Assembly: GCA_029204225.1 (NCBI GenBank)
Contig: CM055101.1
Coordinates: 30,592,519 to 30,656,518, forward strand
Direction of reading: 5' to 3'
Origin: Diphasiastrum complanatum
Taxonomy: Eukaryota > Streptophyta > Lycopodiopsida > Lycopodiales > Lycopodiaceae
DNA: 64,000 bases
Shown here: one piece after another, positions 1 to 10,242 of the stretch
How positions within the stretch are numbered: the first letter of the stretch is position 1
Layout: each line of letters opens with the position of its first letter
Translations under genes and position numbers: made by a program
The notes under the pieces: generated by a model
What the model was told of the DNA's origin: nothing
Seen by the model: the letters and a program-made list of their open reading frames with translations, nothing else
Database searches by the model: none

Positions 1-10
1 AACCCAAGAG

Positions 11-403
11 ATGCTATTTGATACTCTCTATTGGGTGGATGACATGTCGGCCTATGATTCTGAAGTTGAAAATGAAGATTTTGAGTATGGATTTAAAGGT
101 AAAGTAAGAAATACCCCAACCATGGATAGGACCAAAGGTGAGGAAATCTATGATATGGCCGGAAGAATATTCCAAGCTACATATACGGATCTCTCATTTC
201 TACTATGGAGTCCAGATATACATGAGAATCACATGCATCAGACGAGAGATCTGAGCTCTTTAGCACCCAATTTTATACATCATGATAGACCCAGACAACA
301 AAATCGATGTTGGATAGATGATACGATGATAGACTATACCCTTATCCTTGACTTTGTTGAAAATTCCAGAATTCACACGTGTGGGGAATGTCCACAAGAG
401 TGA
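11..403 (+). other. Unrecognised open frame at window edge
   Basis: An open frame of 130 codons, acidic in its first third, with no motif I recognise. It lies directly next to, and partly overlaps, the far end of a copia LTR, so it is more likely transposon flank than a gene. No splice signal or upstream context can be judged because the window begins here. Confidence 0.12.
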
Positions 404-1222
404 CTGATCTTGATTAAGCTTTATGATTGGCACAGTACCCTGATTCTAGACTGTTCAACAAGATCTAGTTCAGAAGATATGGCTAATTCACAATCTAGCA
501 TGCTAATCAATAGACTATGATAGCAATGAATAAAAGAATGATTAAAATTACTAGATTACAATGCATAAGCATTAGCCTCAACACGAGTTATAGAGAGAGA
601 GCTAGAGAGATAACAAGAAAAAACAGTTTAGATCCAACCAAGCATGAGATAGCTACAAAACTTTGGTTCTTCATTAGTTTGTGAATGAGAATGATATGTA
701 CATATATAGGAGAGCCAAAATTCATGGTACTCCTTGCATTCAATGCACATCCTACACCTATTCAAGTGCAAACAACTATTAACTTGACACCTAACTGCTA
801 GCATGCATAGGTTGCACCTAACTTCTACCTACTTTCTCCAAATGGCAATTTCTCAACTAGCCATTCACAAATATACATGCATGTGTCCATTAGAGTGATT
901 GCATGCTTTTCATGTCACTATGGAAACTTAGGACATTATGCATTTATTGTGGCTCGAGTTTCTACAAGGTCATAATTGACCAATTCCATGTGAATCTCTA
1001 TATGCATGTCAAACTAGACATTGTCAACATTATTGCATATCATACTAGACCAACTAGACTTTATGCATGTCACTAGAATTTGATCTACCTAACCCAAACT
1101 CGCCATATTCTACAAGGATATGTGCTCAATTCACATACCTTGGATATGTACAAAATATTTACATGGGCAGGATCCCCCAAACATTAATAACAAATGATAG
1201 ATATGTTTTACAATTTTTAACA
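375..1222 (-). repeat. Copia-type LTR (3' LTR of a minus-strand element)
   Basis: Read on the minus strand, a purine tract (AGGAGGAG, 1223-1230) is followed at 1222 by TGTTAAAAATTG, the usual polypurine-tract to LTR junction. The stretch is AT-rich, has a GAGAGA patch near 590 and a CACACGTGTG palindrome at 374-383, like the LTR at 13231-13930. The far boundary is not resolved. Confidence 0.45.
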
Positions 1223-1929
1223 CTCCTCCTTAAAATATATCTATCTGATGTTGGTGAAGATCCTTTGAGTTTGGATTCTTTGCTTTGCATTCGAAGTGAA
1301 GATGAACAAAGAATCCATCATAGCAGTATGTTTACCAAATCCACGATAAGTTCTCTTTGATAGAAATCTTTTCCAAATGCCTTTGAGAAATATTCCACCA
1401 ACCTAATACTATGCCAATTTACCTCCTGCATGTCTGATGTCGATCCTGGGTATGCAAAGTCCACATGCATGAAGTTGGCTGCAAGAAAGACTGTAAAAAC
1501 CGAGGCTTCCATGCCTCATCATGACCACAAAGATCATACAGATCAAGATTGTACCATGAGCAATATTCAAGATCAAGCATACTAGCTTCACTAGTCCAAA
1601 AAATATGAACTCTATAAAAAAAGGATCTAATCTTGAAACCATACTCAAATTTGAGAAAATTAGGGCTAAATACTTTCTTGAGGGTGTAAGTGTCCTCAGT
1701 GGATGCTTCACTTAACTTCACAAGAAGTTTACAATATGCCTCAATACATGAAAACACTCCTTTTTTCAAACTACGAGTACTAAACTCACACTTGCTCTTA
1801 CTCAATTTAAGAGCATACAAATGATGGTACAACATCTTGCTTTCTAGATGTTTTGGAAACATAATCAAGTCACAAAAGACAAGAAGTAATTCCAAACTCA
1901 AGACTTCACTCAAAAACAGAAGTTGGTTG
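1223..1929 (-). pseudogene. Degenerate copia internal sequence before the 3' LTR
   Basis: This lies between the gag remnant and the polypurine tract of the same minus-strand element. The frames are short and overlapping (for example 1318-1512 and 1419-1913), and none gives a clear integrase, RT or RNase H motif. Its position says it is what remains of the pol/3' region after large deletions; the sequence itself does not prove which domain it came from. Confidence 0.35.
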
Positions 1930-2521
1930 CTTTTGTTTTGACTTCACAAATCTCTTCCATCTGTACTTTTTGAGGATGATCCACTTCTTCTAATCTCCTC
2001 TTGAAGTAGCATAGAGATTTCTCTAGCAAGAGTGAGGCCTTGTTGTGTAGAAATCACCATGATCGAATTCTCATATGCTTATGGTAAACTAGATAACACA
2101 GTCATGACATCGATATCTCCATTTATTGATCCAATGGTAGTCATTTGCTCCATAAGATTTCTTGAAGGTATCAAGATGGGTCGAAATAGAGTCAGCTTCA
2201 AACATTTTGATGGTGAAATTTTTTTTCCTCAAATAGATTTTGGACATAACATCTTGTAGCTAGGATGTCCCAAGCATGCTTAGCAGTCTGGGCTTATCTG
2301 ATATGGCTGATCTGAGAGTCCTTGATATTGAGAGTGATCATGCCAAAAACCTTTCCATCCCTATGTCTCCATTTGGTGATGTTAGTTGCATCGACCTCTA
2401 GCTTGATCTCAGTGCCTTCAACGATGTCCCATTTGTTCTTTTGCAAGCTCTTGAATTTCTAAAGATTTTAGTTATCTCCATTGAGTTTCTCAATGACAGA
2501 TGAACTAGAAGTGGAATCCAT
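1930..2521 (-). pseudogene. Copia gag (UBN2-type) remnant
   Basis: Starting from an ATG at 2521, the minus strand encodes a gag-like start (VIEKLNGDN, the usual L-N-G/D-N element) and then, after a stop and frame changes, KWRHRDGKVFGMITLNIKDS and a following WDIL motif. The order matches the gag of the copia at 24522-25265 (KDGKAFALIILNI, EVWDIL). Several stops and shifts make it non-functional. No primer-binding site is preserved upstream, so the 5' LTR has been lost. Confidence 0.6.
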
Positions 2522-3494
2522 CTTGGAGAGGAGAGGCATGTGCTGCATTTCATAAAAGCAATATATGAATCAATACCATAAATATTTAATTTACGGTTGC
2601 ACAAATTTGCCTACAATGGTGCTGCACCTAAATCCTTACCATAGAATGTGTTATGTGATTTGCTCCCCATGCACGTTGAACTACATCAACAAACTCATTG
2701 GTTGTTTTTTATATCATTTGCACATCAATGTTTGAAAATTTATCTTTTTTAAATATTTTAATATGTTGTCAAGCTTTTTTCAAACTTTTGCTTTGAGTAG
2801 CCGAGAAGAACGTCATTTCTCAAACTTAAGTTGTACGTATTAATTATCTTTTTTCAAACTAAGTACTGAATTTAGGATTATTTTCTAGAATAATTTGATA
2901 AAAATGTACGAGCTTGGAATCCTCCACTGCTCAGTTTGCATGAAATATTGACTGATTTACTTGAAAACTTCTCCTCTTTTTTTTTTTTTCTTAACATGGC
3001 CTTTATTTAAGCCTGCTTTAGACAAAACATACTCTAACTTGGAAATGGCTTGCTTTGAAGAGGACTTTGACTTGGTATTCCATGAAAATAAGACGTGAAG
3101 ATATATTATTTTTTCTATTATACGTACCTCTGCATGTAAACTACAAATATGAATAGTATGAATAGGAATCAGTAGCACGGGTTTCCAATTTGGATCTTCT
3201 CGATCTCTTAATATTTCTGTACTCCTTGTCATGTCTTTTTTGTTCATATAGTATAGACCATGGTGCTTTAACTTAGCTCAGTGGGAAACATTGAACACAC
3301 ATTTTAATGTGTTCAGGTCTCTTGCTAGATTCTATGCTGAAATTGTCAATTCTAAGAATATTGAGTGGAACACCCTCCATGTGAATTCAGGATATCATGT
3401 TCTACTAAATATCCATAACAGAATGGTCTTCTTTCAACACTTATAAGAGAAATAGAAAAATGTTTTAGCATAATATCAATATAGAGAAGATTAT
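2522..3494. other. No gene seen; AT-rich spacer
   Basis: Only short open frames with no recognisable motif (for example minus strand 2957-3247, which reads through a poly-T run). I see no LTR ends, splice pairs or repeats that I can support. Confidence 0.3.
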
Positions 3495-5471
3495 TCATAT
3501 AGAATCTGTAAAAGGGCAACTATACCTAAAAAGCTGCCAATCACCAAATATCATTCTCCGATTAAGCACTGAAGTTGAGGCCTTCTGAGTGTGGGATATT
3601 TGAGGCCTTTGAAGAATCAATGGTTGTGGGATTCGAAACTTTTTTATACTTACCTCTACAAATGCATCCTTTATTATCTTAAACATTGTGGCATATGCTT
3701 CTCTACTAATGCCATAAAAATCACTTGCTCCCTAAACTAATGTAATATCCATTATTTTTCCAACTTCATTCATAATGCTATCAATAATCGAAGCCTTAAA
3801 ATTTTGCATTATGTCATTGTTTATTATTGATTTCATAGACTTAGAAGTTAAAATAGGACCTCATAATTTTCCAATTGAAATCTCATAAGCCAAATGGTAT
3901 TCAACAACGAATGAAGATATGCATAGCAAATACCATGTTCATAAAATAGTCAACAAATATTTGGACACTCATTGTAGTGATTGTACCACATTACAAAAAT
4001 TTGAGAAAGTGAAAATAAATAATTGGGAGGACTAGTAATTGCATTGAATCAGAAGTTTAAACAATTTTAAACTAAATAAGTTGTAACTTACTTGAATACA
4101 TGGATTCTTCTTTTTTTGGTAATCTCCTTTGGATGAAAGATCACAAATATCTCTTATTACCAGTCTCTTGCTATTTTTTCTCTTTTTATTTATCAAATTT
4201 GTGTATATGACCATAGACAAATGTGAGATACACATGGATTGAAATGCAATTTTCATCCCATCATTACTAGTTGTAAAATCAAGTAAAGAAGAATATAACA
4301 TTTAAATCTCCATCTTGAAATCTCATTTATCTCCAAATAATCTAAAAAACCATTTTTTCATGAGACATGTAAATTACCAATTGAGTTACTAAATGAAAAT
4401 CAGGATGCAATGAATATGGATCAATAGAATACAATCTTTCTCACAATATCATTCGACATTCTTTGCAAGAAATAGTGAAAGTCTTAGCATATGGTCATCA
4501 CAAGGAATGAAGAAAATCTTATAGGCAAACAAGAGTGGCATTTCATGAAACAACATGTTGGAACTAGCACAAGGAACAATTACATTTTGCAAATTTCAGG
4601 ATTTACAAAACAGTGCAAATTCATCATAGTATAAAATCACCAAATTATGAAAATTTTCAAAAAGCATTCAAATTTATACAAGCCAATAGGAAATAGGCAC
4701 AAAGAGATACATTTGTATATTGAAATAAAATAGTATACAAAGTGTTTGAATTTCCAAGTTCTATTCCATTTTTGACACTTTCTTTAATGAAAGTTGCAAT
4801 TTGGAGTCATGCAATAACTTTCGTCTTTCATATGGATCCAAAAGCTCATAGTTCTACCACTTACTCAAATTAGCATAAGCATCATACAATGCTATATCTG
4901 ATGATTTAAACATGGAATTCATTGGTTTATATCCTAAAATTTTAAGTGCAATAGTTTTCTTAACAAATATTATTCTATGCACAGTTGTAAAATTATGTCC
5001 TCCAGAAAAATAAGAAAGTGTCTTGATTGCCATAATTATTGTATCACTATCTGGATGAAACTTTGAATAGGCAACACTTATTTCATTATAAATGAAGAAC
5101 TTCAGATAATGGCCAAGTGCATGATCTCTTTGGAACTCAACAAGATCTTTGCCCTCCTAGATGGATTGCAAACTCTTCAAGATAAAGAGTTTCCTAAAAT
5201 AATAAGAAATGCTATCTCCAATATAAAATATGGCTTTAAACATCAATTACTACAATTCAAGATATAAAACTTACACATTCAACTTTGTCTTCCATAATGA
5301 TTGTCTCGTTGTCAATATTGTGACTACCTCTTGAAGTCAATAAAATCAAAGTATAGATAGCTGGTTCTAGAAAACCAAGTTGATTTCGGAATTTGAGAAA
5401 CTCCTCTTGAATTGGAAGCTCACATTCTTTCTCATGCATCTGCTCAATAGCCATCTTCAAGCAATCTTTCC
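3495..5471 (-). pseudogene. Broken multi-exon gene of unknown family
   Basis: The minus strand shows coding-like blocks. One candidate exon is 5471-5275 (197 bp): acceptor TTTGTCAG before GGAAAG, donor GAATGT/GTAAGT, peptide containing EQMHEKECELPIQEEFLKF. A second block runs from about 5190 to 4750, after acceptor TTATTTTAG, with peptides such as HPDSDTIIMAIKTLSYFSGG and LLDPYERRKLLHDSKLQLS. It needs a one-base shift near 5155 and has an in-frame TAG near 4858. Weaker blocks follow near 4560-4420, 4300-4100 and 3690-3500. I do not recognise the family. The composition is unlike the surrounding copia pieces and the frames are long for AT-rich DNA, so I infer a host gene fragment or captured gene that has decayed. 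Confidence 0.4.
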
Positions 5472-5538
5472 CTGACAAAATCAGATCCTAGTTTAAATCA
5501 TCCACACTAGGGAGACGATCAGCAGCCTCATCCACCAA

Positions 5539-5935
5539 ATGGATGTCAAAGGGGCCTTCCTCCATGGAGAACTTGAGGAAGAGATATATATGAAACGGCC
5601 ACAAGGTTTTGAAGATGAGGATAACTTTAAATTGGTGTGTAGACTCCACAAATCCATGTATGGACTAAAGCAAGCATCACGGACATGGTATGATAAGATC
5701 GATGGTCATTTTTTAGATAAGGGCTTTGTAAGATCATAAGCTGATCCTAGTGTCTACATTAAGTGAGATAGAGGGCATATTATCATTGTAGCACTGTATG
5801 TAGATGATCTCATAATGACGACAACCGATCAAACATGATTGACAACCACAAAGGAGCAACTAACTTCCAGCTTTGAAATAAAAGACCTTGGGGAGCTGCT
5901 TGGGCATCCAAGTCAATAGAGATAGGAAGAATCAG
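5539..5935 (+). pseudogene. Copia reverse transcriptase fragment
   Basis: The frame begins inside the RT palm with MDVKGAFLHGELEEEIYMK and continues through YGLKQASRTWYDKI. After a stop at about 5738 the same domain continues with the catalytic YVDDLI motif near 5797-5815. Only the middle of the RT is present; gag, integrase and RNase H are absent. It abuts the LTR at 6010-6654, which is on the opposite strand, so it is a separate truncated insertion. Confidence 0.75.
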
Positions 5936-6009
5936 ACTTCTTGGTTAAACGAGTCTAACTATATTTGAAAAATCTTGCAACATTTAGGGATGAGTAATTA
6001 CAACCCAAT

Positions 6010-6654
6010 ATCAGATCAAATCCAAGTCCAATCCAAGTCCCAAATCTTTGGTTACAATAAGGAGCAAACCAACAATCCTGCCAATGTAGAAAAATCAGCG
6101 TCTACATACAAAATGAGATGCAAACCCTAAGAGATATTGATCAAACATGAACCAAAACATAAAATATGTTTGTTGTCCGTACAATTACAGTACCCTAATG
6201 TATTTCACATGTGTGAAACTGAAAATAGCAATAAATGATCATTCTACACATAGAATTGCAAGATAACACCAAGATAGTGCACCAATGAGTAGTAGAACCC
6301 AAAGAGAACCATGTATAATGATGAAATGAGAGATAGAAGAGAGAAGATATGTCTCTCCATGAGTTAGATCCTTTTATAGAGTTTCCAAATCCTATTTGGC
6401 CACTTGGCTTTTCCTCCAAAATGTAAACCCTACTATTTTTGGGTCTAGATTCAATGTACCCAAAGTTCAAATTTGAATCTCTCTCAAACTCGACTACCAG
6501 CTTTTCCACACTTTACAAAAGTGTTCATTGAATGTATTTTAAACTAATATAGCTTCAAAAAGTTTATCTCTAAGTCTAAAATGAGTTTTGGCCTCTTATT
6601 GACAATTTACCAAAATATGACTAAACTAGACTAAACTAGTTGAAATTTCTCACA
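6010..6654 (-). repeat. LTR of RT-less copia copy A
   Basis: On the minus strand, GAAGAGGGAG is followed at 6654 by TGTGAGAAATTTC. This matches the polypurine-tract/LTR junction of copy C at 18020-18037 (TGTGAAAAATTGTC). It also has a CACATGTG site (near 6208) in a position comparable to copy C. The distal end is not visible, and the plus-strand RT fragment appears to cut it off, so the left coordinate is approximate. Confidence 0.5.
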
Positions 6655-6831
6655 CTCCCTCTTCAACTAGTTTTGGCATAGTTTTGACAATAGAACTTTG
6701 ATCCAGCTTTAGAATGATATCCATCCTAAGTATAGATCTCCTTTCTAAGGTTCTAAATTATCTTTCATAATTGATATAGAGAATAGTGTCCAAATTGGAT
6801 GCTTCACTATTTCTTACATCAATTTTACACA

Positions 6832-8523
6832 TCAAGATAAAACTATAATATGAAGAACCAAATAGAATGTGAATGAAATGATTCCTCCATGTTTCAAACT
6901 TTGAACTCTCTGAAAAATTATAGCAACAAAATAATAAATGTGAGCGATGGCCATTTGCTTGCTTGTCTCCTCCAACTTTGTCCTTTCTTGATATGTCTCC
7001 ACCATAAAACTCCATGAATGAGCCTCCATCTCCATCTTGCCACAAGATATCATCAACACTTGATGACTTGGCCATGAACGAGTGACATAATGAACCTCCA
7101 ATAGCTTTATTTCCATCAGAAAACCAGCCAAGAATGCTAGTACAACTTCAACAATAAGATATTGCAAGACAATGTAGCTAGTTCCATATCTTGACAATAT
7201 GCACACATTCACATGAAATAGCTCAAACATGAGATAGAACAAGTAAAGTAAACTTGAACAACACTTCCTTGATGCTCCTTTGACCTTACTTGAGTCTTCA
7301 ATAAGCTGCAAAAACAGATCCATAACATCTTTGCCAAATAACCTTCCTTTGATGCTCTTGACTAGCTCCAAATTGTCACCTTTTCTTTTGTGTTGTTGAA
7401 GCCCTTTGAGACCAACCTCTTGATCTTCCTCTTGATCATCAAAGTCATTGAACAAACTTTGTTTTCCAGATCCATTACTTGCTTTTCCATTATGAAAAAC
7501 ATGAGAACCAATATCCACTTGCATAGCATCATCTACACAAGAAAATTTTTCAAAACATGTGAATAAAGCAAAGTGTGTCGCTTCCACTTGCTTACCTTTC
7601 TCTTGATCATCAAAGATATCAAAGATATGAATATCTTCAGACCTGAACCTCTGAAAATACTCCCTCTCAAACATATGATCTAGATCCAACAAGATCTCAT
7701 CAATGCTTGATCTCAAATTTCCACAAAGGTTAGTGAAAACAATGTCACCAATGTCACCATCATAAATCAAAAGATAGATTCCAAACTTTCCATCCAACAT
7801 GAAGTAGAGTAGGTGAAGATGAGTATCAAACCTAAGAAATCCAGCCGTCTTGAGTTCATACAGAATCTCAATAAGCTCACCAATGAGATCTCCCTTGTCT
7901 TGAAGAAATTGCCTCTCGATTTGTTCCATGTAGTCTTCTCCAACCAACCTTTTGCCATCTCGATCATGAGTGATCAATTCACAATCATAGAATCCTTTGA
8001 GTTGATGAAGAGATGTGAGATCCATGCCTTGGATATTCCCAAGAACCAATCTTCCATTGCTCTTTCCTTCATAAGACTCCCTCTTAATGATTGCATCATA
8101 AGAAGTAGAAACCTCAAAAACATTACAAGCCATGAAAAATATGATTAGTACCTTCAACATAAGGATGATTGAAGTACTCTCTTTTTTCAAACAAGAACTT
8201 CTACTAAATGTTTTAGGTAATGACTCATATGATAATGCTTCTTCCTCACTATCATTCACAATGACATCATTCAAAGTACATCCTACTTTGAACTCTTCAC
8301 ATACTTCTCTTCTTCTTGACTTGTGACTATCTCCCTCACTAAGTCTCTTGATAGAACCATTTGATATACTCTCTTTATGAAGACATGTGACTCCACTTGC
8401 TGGAAAAATGACTTTCTTGGACTCATCACAAAAGAATTTAGAAGAACCACCTCCTTCATGCATGCACTTAGCAACATCTTTTGACATATGATCAAAGAAA
8501 TCATTAACAACAATCTTTTCCAA
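6832..8523 (-). CDS. 563-codon frame of an RT-less copia-derived element (copy A)
   Basis: This is an intact frame from ATG 8523. The first 300 codons are charged and unrecognised, with one hydrophobic stretch near residue 125 (IILMLKVLIIFFMAC). From about residue 308 it joins a copia polyprotein signature (KGKQVEATHFALF), which in ordinary copias leads into reverse transcriptase. Here it leads into AMQVD, an acidic block, LKGLQQHKRK, and two hydrophobic stretches (SLLYLFYLMFELFHV and YIVLQYLIVEVVLAFLAGF). The same C-terminal block occurs in copies B (11830-12290) and C (17142-17830). No protease, integrase or RT motif is present. It is followed by a polypurine tract and LTR. The product is unknown; the hydrophobic segments could make it membrane-associated, which is inference. 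Confidence 0.5.
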   Translation of the reverse strand: MEKIVVNDFFDHMSKDVAKCMHEGGGSSKFFCDESKKVIFPASGVTCLHKESISNGSIKRLSEGDSHKSRRREVCEEFKVGCTLNDVIVNDSEEEALSYESLPKTFSRSSCLKKESTSIILMLKVLIIFFMACNVFEVSTSYDAIIKRESYEGKSNGRLVLGNIQGMDLTSLHQLKGFYDCELITHDRDGKRLVGEDYMEQIERQFLQDKGDLIGELIEILYELKTAGFLRFDTHLHLLYFMLDGKFGIYLLIYDGDIGDIVFTNLCGNLRSSIDEILLDLDHMFEREYFQRFRSEDIHIFDIFDDQEKGKQVEATHFALFTCFEKFSCVDDAMQVDIGSHVFHNGKASNGSGKQSLFNDFDDQEEDQEVGLKGLQQHKRKGDNLELVKSIKGRLFGKDVMDLFLQLIEDSSKVKGASRKCCSSLLYLFYLMFELFHVNVCILSRYGTSYIVLQYLIVEVVLAFLAGFLMEIKLLEVHYVTRSWPSHQVLMISCGKMEMEAHSWSFMVETYQERTKLEETSKQMAIAHIYYFVAIIFQRVQSLKHGGIISFTFYLVLHIIVLS

Positions 8524-8593
8524 GGACTTTCCGGTATTTTTCTTAAGTTTGCCAATAAATCACTTGCAGCTTTACACAGGTTTTACGTAAGTG

Positions 8594-9561
8594 AACTTTA
8601 TCTACACTTTTCCTGTGCTACTGCCAATGTATTTTGTAATTCAAAGTTGCTAAGGCCGGTGAATTAAGCCCGTGCCATACGTCCTAGGTCTAATTTGGCC
8701 CTGATGAGGACATCAGCTTTTTCAAACGAGGGGAGGATGTTGTAAAGCTGACTCAGGTGCACCCAACGTGCCCTGTAAGACTCTAAGGGGTGACACTCCC
8801 TAAAGTCCCAGAGCAAGTTAGAACGTTAAGGACTGAGCCTCCGACCTGTGGTGAGCTGGTCAAGTAGTCACAAGTCATGAGCTAGCTCTGGAGCTCGAGT
8901 CATGGCCTAGTCAGGAAGCAAGTTGATTCTGCCACCGGAACGGCTCCCGAAACCCATGTTTGGGAGCCAGACTGATTCTGCCAGGCTTTCCAGGCTTGAT
9001 CAGCAAAATAAAAACTAAGTCCCAAAAAGCGTGCTTTACCAGAAAGCACTATGTTTCAGAACAGAGGGGGTGCGCCGAATCACAGCAGAACTATAGGGGG
9101 AGTCCGGCAGACAGAAACTTGGGCAGCTCAACCAGCGCCAGGAATCCAGTCGCCAGGTCTCAGCTCCCTCTACCAGCACGAGCCAGGCACAATGCCCAGC
9201 ACGTGTTGGTGGCCCCGAGACCGGTCAGTCTATGTATGAATGTAGCCTCTTCCAAATCTAATAAAGTTGATCCTTGGGGATGATTACCATTTCGGTTTCG
9301 CCTCCGGGACTGGTCCAAGTGGAAGGACCCTTACTACAACCTTTTTGCGTCGCTGGCGCCTAAGGGTCCCTGTCATCGACATGGGGCTTGCCGCTATGCC
9401 AATTGGTCAGTTTGGCGACCACTATGCCTTGGGTTTCATGTGTGGCTTGTCTTTGCCTTTGGTTACCTTTTGGGGACGGATTCTGAGTTGGCTTTCGGGT
9501 TGGTTGGGATTCCAGTTTTCTTAAGTCTGAATGGTTAAGCTTGTTACGATTCTGAGTTGGC
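8594..9561 (+). mobile_element. Gypsy 3' end with LTR
   Basis: Near 8700 a polyprotein tail (DEDISFFKRGEDVV-like frame) runs into a polypurine tract (GAGGGGAGGA, 8728-8737) and TGTTGTAAAGC at 8738, the LTR start. The LTR is GC-richer than its surroundings, has AATAAA at 9260-9265, and ends before 9562. The block is bounded by an identical 13-bp sequence, TTTTACGTAAGTG, at 8581-8593 and 9562-9574. Only the last few codons of pol remain. Confidence 0.55.
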
Positions 9562-9651
9562 TTTTACGTAAGTGCATGATGGATGAATGTTAGACTTAAG
9601 CGCGTGTTGGGGAAACCGCTCAAGTCCCAGCGCCCTTTGAGGCGCCGGCGC

Positions 9652-9868
<217 letters not shown>

Positions 9869-9884
9869 GAATCTTTTGCGGCAT

Positions 9885-10055
9885 TTAATTTGTCTAGCTA
9901 TTCCCAGAAGGTTACTCTTTTGGTGTTCAATTAACGTTTGGCTACGTAATCAGAACGGCCATGATTTCTATCACTAAAGCCATGTTTGTCTCTGGTAGGC
10001 GTAGTCATGCTTAGGGAAAGAGTCATATAGCTCATTCCATTGTGCATGAACACAC
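9885..10055 (+). repeat. Copia LTR fragment related to 25560-25755
   Basis: This stretch is the reverse complement of about 25570-25740, sharing blocks such as GTTTGGCTACGTAATCAGAACG and GGCGTAGTCATGCTTAGGGA with few differences. It is therefore part of the same LTR family as the copia at 21.4-26.2 kb, in opposite orientation and without internal sequence. Confidence 0.75.
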
Positions 10056-10222
10056 ATTTTGAAAATTTTTTCCTTTTCCGCAACTTTTTTGTGAATAAAG
10101 TTGGAGGAAATGATGTGATGTAGGAGCAATACATGCCCTCTATGAAAAAATACAGATCCAAAACACATTATTGGATCAACAAGATCTGGGGCCAATTTGG
10201 TTGCACATCTAGAAATAGCTAG
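10056..10222 (-). repeat. Fragment of copy-C-type LTR end plus shared flank
   Basis: The reverse complement of 10131-10222 matches the end of the copy C 3' LTR (18605-18683: GATGTGCAACCAAATT..., AATGTGTTTTGG, TGTATTTTTTC). The reverse complement of about 10056-10130 matches the sequence directly after that LTR (18684-18775: TATTTCCTCCA...TTCACAAAAAA.TTGC). The two blocks are therefore collinear in two places. Confidence 0.65.
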
Positions 10223-10242
10223 AAGATAGACATCACTACTTG

